Positions 34,767 to 42,947 of a DNA stretch of 64,000 nt are shown here, piece by piece. The stretch lies in contig NZ_JAIVAE010000007.1 in assembly GCF_020171785.1 (NCBI RefSeq), positions 186,001 through 250,000 on the forward strand, in the 5' to 3' direction. The position numbers and the translations under genes are program-made. Numbering within the stretch: position 1 is the stretch's first letter; each line of letters begins with the position of its first letter. The stretch comes from Guptibacillus hwajinpoensis (GTDB taxonomy: Bacteria; Bacillota; Bacilli; Bacillales; Guptibacillaceae). The notes below the pieces were generated by a model. It was not told the DNA's origin, did no database searches, and saw only the letters and a list, made by a program, of their open reading frames with translations.

Positions 34767-35327
34767 ATGATCATAATCGATGTACTATTTGTTTTATTGA
34801 CTGTTTTATGGATTAGCGAGTTTGTGATGAAACGAGGGAAAAAAAGTACGGAATCATCATCTTCTGAAAAGCGATCTTTTGTTTTGATTCTAAGTATGAT
34901 TAGTTTAGCCATTGTAGGTTCCATTATCTTTAGTGAACGTAATCTTTTCGTTTTTAATGAATCTCCGTTTACTGAATTGCTAGGGCTACTTCTATATGCT
35001 AGTGGAATTGGGTTAAGGTATTGGGGGATTCAAGAACTGGGGCGTTTTTTTTCGAGAAACGTGATCGTAGAACAAAAAGTCGACCTTGTCAGTTCAGGTC
35101 CTTATCGTTTATTGCGTCATCCCCTATACACAGGATTGCTTCTTACTTTAGTTGGGCTGCCAATCTACATAGGTACCTGGGGAGGCGGGATATTATCATT
35201 TCTATTGCTTGTTCCTGCCCTTCTTTATCGAATACGTATCGAAGAAAGAATGCTCTTCGATTCTGTTGGGAAAACTTATTACGAATGGGGGAAGGAAAGA
35301 TACCGACTGCTTCCTTTCATTTACTAA
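34767..35327 (+). CDS. Isoprenylcysteine carboxyl methyltransferase-family membrane protein
   Basis: A 186-residue membrane protein with about four to five helices. The ICMT/PEMT signature is clear in the second half: YWGIQELGRFFSRNV, SGPYRLLRHPLYTGLLL and EERMLFDSVGKTYYEWGKERYRLLP, which in the family bind S-adenosylmethionine and the acceptor. Bacterial members have no prenylated-protein substrate, so the acceptor is unknown, perhaps a lipid or small molecule. The ATG follows AAAGGGTG. Monocistronic. Confidence 0.85.
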   Translation: MIIIDVLFVLLTVLWISEFVMKRGKKSTESSSSEKRSFVLILSMISLAIVGSIIFSERNLFVFNESPFTELLGLLLYASGIGLRYWGIQELGRFFSRNVIVEQKVDLVSSGPYRLLRHPLYTGLLLTLVGLPIYIGTWGGGILSFLLLVPALLYRIRIEERMLFDSVGKTYYEWGKERYRLLPFIY

Positions 35328-35441
35328 TATAAGCCGTTCGATTTATCCTAGGAAAATTTTGCTGTTTATATAAAGTGATTAGGATAATGGAAAGAGGGAA
35401 CAAGAATTAGATGACATAATAGTGAAAGAGGACTCTAATGA

Positions 35442-36734
35442 ATGAATTATTCTAAAACATCAATTAACCTACGCAATAGTTTCTGGTTTCTGCCAGTCGT
35501 ATACGGCCTTATTTCTTTGGCGGTAGTAGGACTCACTACATGGATAGACATCATGTATGTGTCGCAGCTTCAAGGGACGTTACCGAAGCTATTTCTTGCA
35601 ACTGAGAAACTTGCACAGTCACTCTATGCTCCGCTGGTTACGGCTATTTTAACGATGACGACGATTTCATTTTCATCCATTATGGTTGTGTTGACGACTT
35701 ATTCATCACAATTTTCTCCGAGAACATTACAGGATTTTATCTCGGACCGTTTTACACAACATGTACTAGGTGTTTTTGTGGCGGGATTTGTTTTTGCACT
35801 TGTTAACATGCTTCTTTTAACAGGTAAAGACAGTCGAATTATTCTATCACCACTTTTAACGGTTATTCTTGCGATTACTTGTTTACTGTTCTTCATCTTA
35901 TTTATTCATCATTCGGCCACGTTTGTTCAGGTAAATAACTTAATTGAAAAAATCACAAGAAGATCCCTATACCTTGTTGAAAAGAAAAGTGAACTTTACG
36001 AAGGTGAGACGTTCGAGAAATGGGATCGCTGGGAAGAAAGTGAACTTAGAGAAGAAGATGGTATACCGATATATAGTCATAAGATGGGCTATATTCAGCA
36101 AATCCCTTACTCGAAATTAGTCGATCTCGCCACTCAAAATGAAAGCATCATTCGACTTAATTCTGATGTAGGGAATTACGTAAAGGAAGGTTCTAGAATC
36201 GCAACGGTATGGATGAAAGACTCTTCCACTTTTTCTACTGACAATTTCTTAAATTCAATTGCGATCGGTACAGAAAGAATCAATGATCAAGACCTGGAGT
36301 TTTCAATACAAAAACTCGTAGATATCGCCCTTAGAGCGATCTCGCCATCAGTGAACGATCCGCATACAGCAGTTAACTGTACGAACCGAATTGGTACGAT
36401 CCTTTCAAAAATCGGCCATTCGTATGACCCAAAAGAAGCTTTTTTTGATAAAGAAAGAAACCTTCGCGTTCTATCAACGCCAAAACCATTTTTTCAATAT
36501 CTCTATAAATCGTTCTATCAAATACGTCATTATGGAAAAGATGATGTATCCATGTTAAACGGGATACTTGATGCACTCATATTAACCGCGGATGGGCAAC
36601 GGAAGGAAATTAAAGCAGATGTTCAGCGGTTTCATCAATATTTATTAACTAGCATTGATCTAAACGAACTACCAGATCTTGACCGTGAGTTTCTTCTCCA
36701 TACTTCAGAAGTATTAAATGATGTATGTAAATAA
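35442..36734 (+). CDS. DUF2254-family membrane protein
   Basis: A 430-residue protein with four membrane helices in the first 170 residues, including the motif TMTTISFSSIMVVLTTYSSQFSPR, and then a soluble region of about 260 residues with FSIQKLVDIALRAISPSVNDPHTA. These are hallmarks of the uncharacterised DUF2254 family. No enzymatic motif is visible. The ATG lies after AAAGAGG. It is a single gene between an ICMT-like gene and a convergent sigma/anti-sigma pair. Confidence 0.85.
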   Translation: MNYSKTSINLRNSFWFLPVVYGLISLAVVGLTTWIDIMYVSQLQGTLPKLFLATEKLAQSLYAPLVTAILTMTTISFSSIMVVLTTYSSQFSPRTLQDFISDRFTQHVLGVFVAGFVFALVNMLLLTGKDSRIILSPLLTVILAITCLLFFILFIHHSATFVQVNNLIEKITRRSLYLVEKKSELYEGETFEKWDRWEESELREEDGIPIYSHKMGYIQQIPYSKLVDLATQNESIIRLNSDVGNYVKEGSRIATVWMKDSSTFSTDNFLNSIAIGTERINDQDLEFSIQKLVDIALRAISPSVNDPHTAVNCTNRIGTILSKIGHSYDPKEAFFDKERNLRVLSTPKPFFQYLYKSFYQIRHYGKDDVSMLNGILDALILTADGQRKEIKADVQRFHQYLLTSIDLNELPDLDREFLLHTSEVLNDVCK

Positions 36735-36739
36735 CATAG

Positions 36740-36778
36740 AAAGGCATCCGACAAATTATCGGATGCCTTTATTTTTTT
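36740..36778. terminator. Bidirectional terminator
   Basis: AAAGGCATCCGA / TCGGATGCCTTT with a 7-base loop, then TTTTTTT on the plus side. It serves the DUF2254 gene and the convergent anti-sigma gene. Confidence 0.9.
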
Positions 36779-37382
36779 ATTTTTGTAGCTCAACCTGTGC
36801 GAGCGCTTCTCCTGGTAAGCTGAACTCTTCAAGAATACTGCTTTGTTGGTTCCGGATGACAAAATTGAGAGGAAGACCTGTATCTGGTTCAATCCATATA
36901 CTAAATGTCATTTTCTCAAAATACCCTTCCGTAATTCTACCTTGAGCAAGAATCGCAGGCTGTTCCTTATAGATCGCTTTTGGGTTGCTGATTTTCCAAT
37001 TATCATAGTTAGCTAAGTAAGAAAGGGCAATCGAGCGGATTTTTTCTTCATCATCGGCATTATTTATAAGAGATGCTGAGTGTAAGACATCATTATATAA
37101 GTCTTCTTCCGTAAGCGTGTGGACGCTAGCTGAATTCGTTTCTGGCAAAATGCCAATCTCAGATGCAACAATTAATCCGGTTCCTACTAGCATCAATAAA
37201 AGAGTAAGATAAGTAAGAAGAGCAGGGATTTTTTGATGTAACACTGATCCAAAACTACTTTTCTTTTTTGGACGAGTCTCTCTCTTAACTGTTTTCCAAA
37301 CATTGTTCTTATGGGAACGAGTAAAAGTAACAGCTTTTGTATCAAGCAACCTAGTACGAAGGTTTTTAAAATGTTTCTCCAT
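36777..37382 (-). CDS. Putative membrane anti-sigma factor
   Basis: A 201-residue protein with a basic cytoplasmic N-terminus of about 50 residues (many Lys/Arg), one membrane helix (about 54-75) and an extracytoplasmic domain of about 125 residues. It lies 11 bp downstream of an ECF sigma gene. Topology and position are those of an anti-sigma factor, but I see no ZAS-type HxxxCxxC motif and no named domain, so the role is inferred. It is read from ATG with GAGGGGC upstream. Confidence 0.65.
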   Translation of the reverse strand: MEKHFKNLRTRLLDTKAVTFTRSHKNNVWKTVKRETRPKKKSSFGSVLHQKIPALLTYLTLLLMLVGTGLIVASEIGILPETNSASVHTLTEEDLYNDVLHSASLINNADDEEKIRSIALSYLANYDNWKISNPKAIYKEQPAILAQGRITEGYFEKMTFSIWIEPDTGLPLNFVIRNQQSSILEEFSLPGEALAQVELQK

Positions 37383-37393
37383 TGTGCCCCTCC

Positions 37394-37924
37394 CTAGTAC
37401 ATTTCTTTAAGAAGCATTCTTGCCCGTCGTAATCTAGTTTTAACGGAGTTTTCATTAATGGAAAGCAGTTCACTGATTTCTTGTACTTTCAAATCTTCAA
37501 AATAATGAAGAAAGATAACCTCGCGATATTTAGTAGGAAGCTTAAGTATGTTTAATGCAAGTTCATTATTCTCTTCTGAGCCAATGAGCACCATATCAGG
37601 TTCAGAAGCGGAATGCTTAAATGTACTTAAAAGGGATTGAGCGAAGGTGATGTTACGATAAGCCCAGCTCTTAAGAACATCCTTGCATTTATTTGCGGTA
37701 ATGGTTAGAACCCAAGATTTAAGAGAAGATTCCACATTAAATGTGTCTAATTTCGTATAACAAATAATAAACACTTCTTGAGCAATATCTTCTGCCTTAT
37801 CTTTATCTTTTAAGTAGCTAAAAGCAAGCCAGACAACACTATCGCCATATTCATCCATAATTGTTTCAAGGACCGCTTCCCTATTGGTAAGATCAAGGTA
37901 ATTGGTTGGTTCTTTGTTCCCCAA
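37394..37924 (-). CDS. ECF-type RNA polymerase sigma factor
   Basis: A 176-residue group IV sigma factor. Region 2 (about 18-85) includes AFSYLKDKDKAEDIAQEVFI; region 4 (about 120-172) has LPTKYREVIFLHYFEDLKVQEISELLSINENSVKTRLRRAR, the -35-binding helix-turn-helix. The start is a TTG about 11 bases after AAGGAGG. It is transcribed with the next gene, probably its anti-sigma. I could not find a convincing ECF promoter upstream, so autoregulation and the target genes remain open. Confidence 0.9.
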   Translation of the reverse strand: MGNKEPTNYLDLTNREAVLETIMDEYGDSVVWLAFSYLKDKDKAEDIAQEVFIICYTKLDTFNVESSLKSWVLTITANKCKDVLKSWAYRNITFAQSLLSTFKHSASEPDMVLIGSEENNELALNILKLPTKYREVIFLHYFEDLKVQEISELLSINENSVKTRLRRARMLLKEMY

Positions 37925-38091
37925 GGTTGCGTCTTCCTCCTTCGGCCCTTCAAATAAAAGACGTGTAACGTGCGCGAAGGGTTTTGTATTAAATTTCCAT
38001 AATTTGTGTTTGTTTCTATTATAGAATAGATTTAACCAAACTTGGTAGATTTTACTTAAATTATATAAAAATAATGTACGGTGGTAAATAT

Positions 38092-38119
38092 TTGACTAAG
38101 TCGGCTTCGTTTATAGAAT
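38092..38119 (+). promoter_or_regulatory. Candidate promoter of the DUF418 gene
   Basis: TTGACT, 16-base spacer, TAGAAT, ending about 80 bp before the TTG start. The gap between this gene and the sigma gene (37925-38197) holds no other feature I can support. Confidence 0.45.
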
Positions 38120-38197
38120 CGCTAAAGAAGGATTAAGTTTGATTAATGTGGAACGAGTTCTTTAGAGGTATATCATTAGAATGAAAAGAGGAATAAG

Positions 38198-39388
38198 TTG
38201 ACTAAATTAACCGCAGTCCCCACTCCTACGAATGAAAGAATTCAATCCATTGATGCGATGCGAGGTCTCGCTTTACTCGGTATCTTTTTTGTGAACATGA
38301 TTGATTTCCATTCACCATGGATGTACATCGATCAGTTGAGCTACTGGGGGGATCAATGGAATCAAATCTCCATGAATGTGATTGATGTACTCGCACAAGC
38401 GAGTTTCTATCCCTTATTTTCGTTTTTGTTTGGTTATGGATTTATTATTCTACAAAATCGTTTGATTGCTCGTAGTACCCGGTTTCTTCCGGTTATAGTT
38501 AGGCGATTGGTTTTCCTGTTTGTCCTTGGCGTTATGCATTTCGTATTGATCTGGCATGGTGATATTTTATTTACTTATAGTCTTTGTGGTTTCTTCTTGC
38601 TTCTTTTTATCAAACGAAAGGGGAAGCTTTTATTACAAATTGGAATCAGTATGTGGCTGTTTTATGCCATTATTTTCTTTTTATTACTATTGCCATTTAA
38701 CGGAGATGAGTTTACATCGCATCATCCTGACGCGATTCAACAATCACTTCTCATTTATGGCTCAGGTAGCTATATGGAAATTTTAAATCAACGTGTGAGT
38801 GATTGGACTTATGTGAATGGTGGGATAAATGGTGTATTTCTTTTATTTTCAATCTTCCCTTACTTTCTAATAGGTGCCGCTTTTGCGAAAGAAGGGTGGT
38901 TTAATGGGAAGCAGAACAATTTGTTATTAGTGAAAAAATTGTTTTTTATTGGAGCAATCGGCTTTTTTATAAAGATTTTGCCTTTTGTATTTGATTCTTA
39001 TGCATTTTCTCATCTTCAAGATAGTCTTGGTGGACCGCTTGTTTCTCTTTTTTATATGTCGGCTATTGCTCTTATTTACTATTCGGGAAAAACGCTAAAG
39101 CCACTTGAGTGGGTTGGGAAAATGGCGCTAACAAATTATTTGTCCCAGTCAATTGTAAGCACGCTTCTTTTTTATAATTATGGTTTGGGTTTATATGGAG
39201 AAGTTGAGGTTACCACAGGCGTTCTATTATTACTGGGCATTTTCATGTTGCAGATCGCATTTAGTCGATGGTGGCTTTTGAAATATCGTTACGGTCCGAT
39301 TGAATGGATTTGGCGAATGGTAACGTATAGACGGCGTTTTTCCTTAAAAAAAAACCAGGAAAAGGAGTTTGGATATGAGAATAATTGA
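38198..39388 (+). CDS. DUF418-family (YeiB-like) membrane protein
   Basis: A 396-residue membrane protein with about ten helices. The N-terminal RIQSIDAMRGLALLGIFFVNM and the C-terminal region with EWVGKMALTNYLSQSI and FSRWWLLKYRYGPIEWIWR are typical of the YeiB/DUF418 family, loosely related to acyltransferase-3 membrane proteins; function unknown. The start is a TTG 5 bases after GAGGAA. The end overlaps the next gene by 14 bases, so the two are probably cotranscribed. Confidence 0.85.
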   Translation: MTKLTAVPTPTNERIQSIDAMRGLALLGIFFVNMIDFHSPWMYIDQLSYWGDQWNQISMNVIDVLAQASFYPLFSFLFGYGFIILQNRLIARSTRFLPVIVRRLVFLFVLGVMHFVLIWHGDILFTYSLCGFFLLLFIKRKGKLLLQIGISMWLFYAIIFFLLLLPFNGDEFTSHHPDAIQQSLLIYGSGSYMEILNQRVSDWTYVNGGINGVFLLFSIFPYFLIGAAFAKEGWFNGKQNNLLLVKKLFFIGAIGFFIKILPFVFDSYAFSHLQDSLGGPLVSLFYMSAIALIYYSGKTLKPLEWVGKMALTNYLSQSIVSTLLFYNYGLGLYGEVEVTTGVLLLLGIFMLQIAFSRWWLLKYRYGPIEWIWRMVTYRRRFSLKKNQEKEFGYENN

Positions 39389-39929
39389 AAAAGCTGTTGA
39401 ATTTTCAGCAGTCGCTCATGATAAGCAATACAGAAAAGGCTCAACATTGCCATACTTTTCTCACCCTGTCACAGTAGGGTTCTATTTAATAGAGGCAGGC
39501 GCCTCAGAAGAAGCCATTGCAGCAGGAATACTCCATGATGTGGTCGAAGATACCCCCATGACTTATGAGATGGTTAAAGAAGAGTTCGGTGAAATCATTG
39601 CAGATTTAGTTGAAGGGTGCTCAGAGCCTGATAAAAGTCTTAGTTGGGAAAAAAGAAAAAGTCATACGATAGATACGATAAGAACAGCTTCGTTCCAAAT
39701 AAAACAAATTGCTTGTGCAGATAAACTCCATAACTTAACGACAATCCATTATGATTACGAGACAGAAGGTGAACGAATTTGGGAGCGATTTAATCGTGGA
39801 AAAGAAATGCAGCGCTGGTATTATGAATCGATCTATGTAAGTTTGTTAGCTGGTCTTACAGCAAAAGAAGCGGAATTTCCATTGTTTTTAAAGCTAAATG
39901 AAATGATTGAAATGGTTTTTAAGGATTAG
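39375..39929 (+). CDS. HD-domain phosphohydrolase (RelA/SpoT-hydrolase-like)
   Basis: A 184-residue protein with the HD-superfamily metal site seen as FSHPVTVGFYL (His), AGILHDVVEDTPMTYE (His-Asp) and CADKLHNLTTI (Asp), the order found in the hydrolase domain of RelA/SpoT and in small alarmone hydrolases. It lacks a synthetase domain. It may cleave (p)ppGpp or another nucleotide; this is inference. The ATG follows AAAGGAG by 7 bases and lies within the end of the DUF418 gene. Confidence 0.82.
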   Translation: MRIIEKAVEFSAVAHDKQYRKGSTLPYFSHPVTVGFYLIEAGASEEAIAAGILHDVVEDTPMTYEMVKEEFGEIIADLVEGCSEPDKSLSWEKRKSHTIDTIRTASFQIKQIACADKLHNLTTIHYDYETEGERIWERFNRGKEMQRWYYESIYVSLLAGLTAKEAEFPLFLKLNEMIEMVFKD

Positions 39930-40017
39930 CGAAACGTTTGTCATATGAATTTCATGATTACATTTCCTACTTCGGGGTATGGATAATTATATTCAAATAG
40001 AAGTAGGAGGAATAGTA

Positions 40018-40473
40018 ATGGAACTTATTCTTTATTTAGCAGTTGCTCTTATCGCGATTGTATTCGCTGTACTTAGCATCTTTTTAATTAAAGTGTTAAA
40101 GTCAACCGAAAAAACACTTTCTAACACAGCAGAAATGATTGATTCTCTGCAAGGACAGATTGATGGGTTATCGAAAGAAACAACAATGATGTTGCACAAA
40201 ACAAATGTACTTGCAGATGAAGTACAATCGAAAGTTGGGCAATTCTCACCCGTTTTCAAATCTGTTCAAGAAACAGGTGCATCTCTACAAAACCTATCCC
40301 GTTCTTTTTCCAAATTAAGCAAATCAGTTGAGAAAGGCGTCGAAGCCAGGCAGGGAAAAGCAGCTGAAGCGGCGAATTGGGGAAGTACTGCACTGAGTAT
40401 GTGGGAGAAGTATCGCATCAAAAAATCAAACATACAAGCTGTTAAGGAGGAAGGTAAATATGAAAGAGTCTAA
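40018..40473 (+). CDS. ytxG: DUF948 general stress protein YtxG
   Basis: A 151-residue protein with one N-terminal membrane helix (about 2-24) and a long coiled-coil-prone region (KSTEKTLSNTAEMIDSLQGQ...) typical of DUF948. In B. subtilis ytxG and ytxH are stress-induced neighbours, and the same order is found here with a 14-base overlap. The ATG has AGGAGGAA upstream. A GGGTAT at about 39975-39980 resembles a SigB -10, but no matching -35 is seen at the right distance. Confidence 0.85.
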   Translation: MELILYLAVALIAIVFAVLSIFLIKVLKSTEKTLSNTAEMIDSLQGQIDGLSKETTMMLHKTNVLADEVQSKVGQFSPVFKSVQETGASLQNLSRSFSKLSKSVEKGVEARQGKAAEAANWGSTALSMWEKYRIKKSNIQAVKEEGKYERV

Positions 40474-41101
40474 ATCAAGCCATGATGTAAAGGTTGAACA
40501 CGAACCAGCACCAGAAGGGTATTCATCTTCAACAAGAGAAGTGATTCGCATTGATTCTTCCGATCCGATCAAGTCAGAAAGTCAGTTTAAAGGTCCAGCG
40601 ATTGCTGCTTTAGCTGGTAGTGTCGTAGGAGCAGCTGCAGGAGTATTGCTAGCTCCTAAAGCAGGGAAAGACTTAAGAAATGATATTAGCGGCGGCGTTA
40701 CCAAAGCGAAAGACAAAAGTGTTGAAGTGTCTAGTAATGTGAAAGTTAAATCCACTGCTTTTGCACAATCGGTTAAAACAAAGTCGAATGATATTGTGAG
40801 CAAAGTAAAGAATCGTAAAAGTGATTCAAATCAACCAGAACAACCAGAGGAAGAAACACTTGTAAGTGGCTATTCGATCAAACGAGCAGCTGAGCTTGAC
40901 GAGACAGAAGTGCCAACTTCAACAGTGGTGAATAAGGACATCGAAAAGATTATTGTTGAAACAGAAGGTGCTGAAACATTTAACGATGTGATTCAACGTG
41001 ATGTAGAACGTACGCTTGAAAAAGATCCAGATCATCCTGAAACCCTCGATGAAGCAGCCGAATTAGAGTTAAAGAGAACATATAATAAAGATTCAAAATA
41101 A
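40460..41101 (+). CDS. ytxH: YtxH-like general stress protein
   Basis: A 213-residue protein. After a charged N-terminus of about 40 residues comes the YtxH glycine-zipper-like hydrophobic segment (AIAALAGSVVGAAAGVLLAPKAGKDLR), then a Lys/Ser/Val-rich stretch and an acidic C-terminus longer than in B. subtilis YtxH. Function is unknown beyond stress association. The start has a full AAGGAGG and overlaps ytxG, so the pair is co-translated. A short strong terminator follows. Confidence 0.85.
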   Translation: MKESKSSHDVKVEHEPAPEGYSSSTREVIRIDSSDPIKSESQFKGPAIAALAGSVVGAAAGVLLAPKAGKDLRNDISGGVTKAKDKSVEVSSNVKVKSTAFAQSVKTKSNDIVSKVKNRKSDSNQPEQPEEETLVSGYSIKRAAELDETEVPTSTVVNKDIEKIIVETEGAETFNDVIQRDVERTLEKDPDHPETLDEAAELELKRTYNKDSK

Positions 41102-41126
41102 AAAACCGCCTTGGCGGTTTTTTTTG
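41101..41126 (+). terminator. Terminator of ytxGH
   Basis: AAAAACCGCC-TTG-GCGGTTTTT: 10-bp stem, 3-base loop, 8 Ts. It begins at the ytxH stop. Confidence 0.93.
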
Positions 41127-41132
41127 GTCATA

Positions 41133-41165
41133 GAAAAAGCAGAGAAAAGGTCTCTCTGCTTTACG
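41133..41165 (-). terminator. Terminator of the 42-residue minus-strand gene
   Basis: On the minus strand AAAGCAGAGA pairs with TCTCTGCTTT around a short loop, followed by TTC. It lies about 12 bp past the small gene's stop and supports its being transcribed. Confidence 0.75.
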
Positions 41166-41176
41166 CGAAAATGAAA

Positions 41177-41305
41177 TTAGGACGGGTGGATCGAGTTTAC
41201 TTTTGTAGCTTCTCGGACAACGCTTCTAGCTTTAGACGCTTCAAGTTGTTCTTTCTTCGCTTTGTTCTCGATTTCTTTAATGGTCTGAATCGTGGGACCA
41301 GTCAT
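41177..41305 (-). CDS. Small charged protein, 42 residues, unknown function
   Basis: The frame begins MTGPTIQTIKEIENKAKKEQ and ends NSIHPS. It is soluble, helical and rich in Lys/Glu/Ala. The ATG is preceded by GGAGGG with 8-base spacing, and a clear intrinsic terminator follows on the same strand, so it is a plausible independent gene between ytxGH and spo0F. I do not recognise the family. Sporulation or stress small proteins in Bacillus look like this, but nothing specific identifies it. Confidence 0.65.
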   Translation of the reverse strand: MTGPTIQTIKEIENKAKKEQLEASKARSVVREATKVNSIHPS

Positions 41306-41490
41306 TTTTTAAACCCTCCTAATTTTAATCTAGTTATCTTTTCCCCACTTTTAAAAGATAAAACAGCTTAAAGGTTAAAAAGTTATAAAATGGTAAAAAA
41401 GAACCTGTGTTTTTGATTAAACGCTTACATTTCTTAATAATGAACAGTTCGAGAGGCGAAAATGTGCGAGATTTGTAATCTCATGACTAG

Positions 41491-41500
41491 TTTCGACGAA
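41491..41500 (-). promoter_or_regulatory. Possible Spo0A box upstream of spo0F
   Basis: Read on the minus strand, TTCGTCGAAA differs from the core 0A box TGTCGAA at one position. Spo0F genes in Bacillus are Spo0A-controlled, which makes the location (about 90 bp upstream) plausible. A small dyad GAGATT-TGT-AATCTC lies next to it. Confidence 0.3.
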
Positions 41501-41587
41501 GTTATTTCCTTTCGGGATTAGATGATGCACAATAATGATAAGAAGTCGCATGATATGAGACTATATCGCAAAAAAGGTGGGCATACG

Positions 41588-41974
41588 ATGAAGAAAATAT
41601 TAATTGTGGACGACCAGTATGGCATTCGCGTGTTGTTAAGCGAACTATTTAAGAAAGAAGGGTACCAAACGCTCCAAGCTGCGAACGGTATGACAGCCAT
41701 TGAGCTTGTGAAACAAGAATGTCCCGATCTTGTAATCCTCGATTTGAAAATGCCCGGTATGGACGGATTGGAAGTATTTAAAAACTTGAAAAAGCTTAAT
41801 GAAGGTGTTCAAGTTATCTTTATGACGGCTTATGGTGAGTTACAGCTCGTACAAGAATTTATGAAGCTTGGTGCAATCACTCATTTTGCAAAACCGTTTG
41901 ACATAGAAGAAGTGTGTCGAACCGTTAAACGTGTTGTTCCACTTGATACAAAAGAAATGGCACGTACCAAATAA
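41588..41974 (+). CDS. spo0F: Sporulation phosphorelay response regulator Spo0F
   Basis: A 128-residue single-domain response regulator that takes phosphate from sporulation kinases and passes it to Spo0B. It is nearly colinear with B. subtilis Spo0[16 protein letters not shown], phospho-acceptor Asp at about 52 in [12 protein letters not shown], Thr in FMTAYGELQ and Lys in THFAKPFDI. There is no output domain. The ATG has AAAGGTGG 7 bases upstream; earlier in-frame ATGs lack a site. Unlike B. subtilis it is not followed by fbaA. Confidence 0.95.
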   Translation: MKKILIVDDQYGIRVLLSELFKKEGYQTLQAANGMTAIELVKQECPDLVILDLKMPGMDGLEVFKNLKKLNEGVQVIFMTAYGELQLVQEFMKLGAITHFAKPFDIEEVCRTVKRVVPLDTKEMARTK

Positions 41975-41982
41975 TTGTTTTC

Positions 41983-42012
41983 CCTGCTTTCTTCAGAAAG
42001 CAGGTTTTTTTC
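41983..42012 (+). terminator. Terminator of spo0F
   Basis: CCTGCTTTC / GAAAGCAGG with a 4-base loop and a run of Ts. Confidence 0.9.
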
Positions 42013-42080
42013 GATCAATTTTGAAACCTATTTAGCGGTCATCCGTATCATAATCAATGATTAAAAAGGGGGATTATGAA

Positions 42081-42872
42081 ATGAATAATCACGAAATTGA
42101 CTATAAATTATACGGGGATGATATGCAGTTTGTGGAAGTAGAATTAGATCCAGGAGAAACGGTTGTAGCCGAAGCGGGAAGTCTGATGATGATGGAAGAT
42201 CATATTGAAATGGAAACGATTTTTGGGGATGGAAGTGAACGACAAAGTGGCTTAGTAGGTAAGTTGTTTAGTGCAGGAAAACGAGTACTTACAGGCGAGA
42301 GTCTCTTTATGACGGCTTTTACGAATGAAGGAAAAGTGAAAAAACACGTATCTTTTGCATCGCCTTATCCGGGTAAGATTATCCCAATGGATTTAAGTGA
42401 GTGGGATGGGAAAATCATTTGCCAAAAAGATGCTTTTCTTGCTGCAGCGAAAGGGGTATCGGTAGGAATTGAACTTCAAAGGAAGTTAGGTACAGGTTTC
42501 TTTGGCGGAGAAGGGTTTATTATGCAGAAGCTTGAAGGAGACGGTTTAGCATTCGTCCATGCTGGGGGGACGATACATAAAAAAGTACTTCAACCAGGTG
42601 AAACGCTTCGTCTTGATACGGGGTGTTTAGTAGCCATGACAGGCGATGTAGATTATAACATCGAATTTGTAAAAGGGGTGAAAACGGCGTTGTTTGGTGG
42701 AGAAGGCTTGTTTTTTGCAACGCTTAGAGGTCCAGGAACGGTTTGGGTGCAATCACTACCGTTTAGTCGCTTAGCAAGTCGCGTATTTGCTGCAATGCCA
42801 CAAACGCCAGGTGCTAGTAAAGGGGAAGGTAGTATGGCAAAAGGACTCTTTGATATGTTTAATGGAGATTGA
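42081..42872 (+). CDS. AIM24/TIGR00266-family protein
   Basis: A 263-residue protein of the AIM24-like beta-rich family. Gly-rich repeats typical of the family are seen: [57 protein letters not shown]. No catalytic motif or membrane segment is evident. Function in bacteria is unknown. The ATG follows AAAAGGGGG; an earlier in-frame ATG at 42057 has no site. Monocistronic with a bidirectional terminator. Confidence 0.87.
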   Translation: MNNHEIDYKLYGDDMQFVEVELDPGETVVAEAGSLMMMEDHIEMETIFGDGSERQSGLVGKLFSAGKRVLTGESLFMTAFTNEGKVKKHVSFASPYPGKIIPMDLSEWDGKIICQKDAFLAAAKGVSVGIELQRKLGTGFFGGEGFIMQKLEGDGLAFVHAGGTIHKKVLQPGETLRLDTGCLVAMTGDVDYNIEFVKGVKTALFGGEGLFFATLRGPGTVWVQSLPFSRLASRVFAAMPQTPGASKGEGSMAKGLFDMFNGD

Positions 42873-42886
42873 GAAAATTTGTATTC

Positions 42887-42930
42887 AAAAAGCTGCTCTT
42901 CATCCATAAGTGATGGAGAGCAGCTTTTTA
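42887..42930. terminator. Bidirectional terminator
   Basis: AAAAGCTGCTCT-CATC / GATG-AGAGCAGCTTTT with a 7-base loop. It lies between convergent genes. Confidence 0.9.
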
Positions 42931-42947
42931 GGTTGCGTAGTAAAGCT

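Noticed and set aside
41111-41371. 86-codon plus-strand frame after ytxGH
   Set aside because: It lies opposite the small minus-strand gene and starts within the ytxH terminator.
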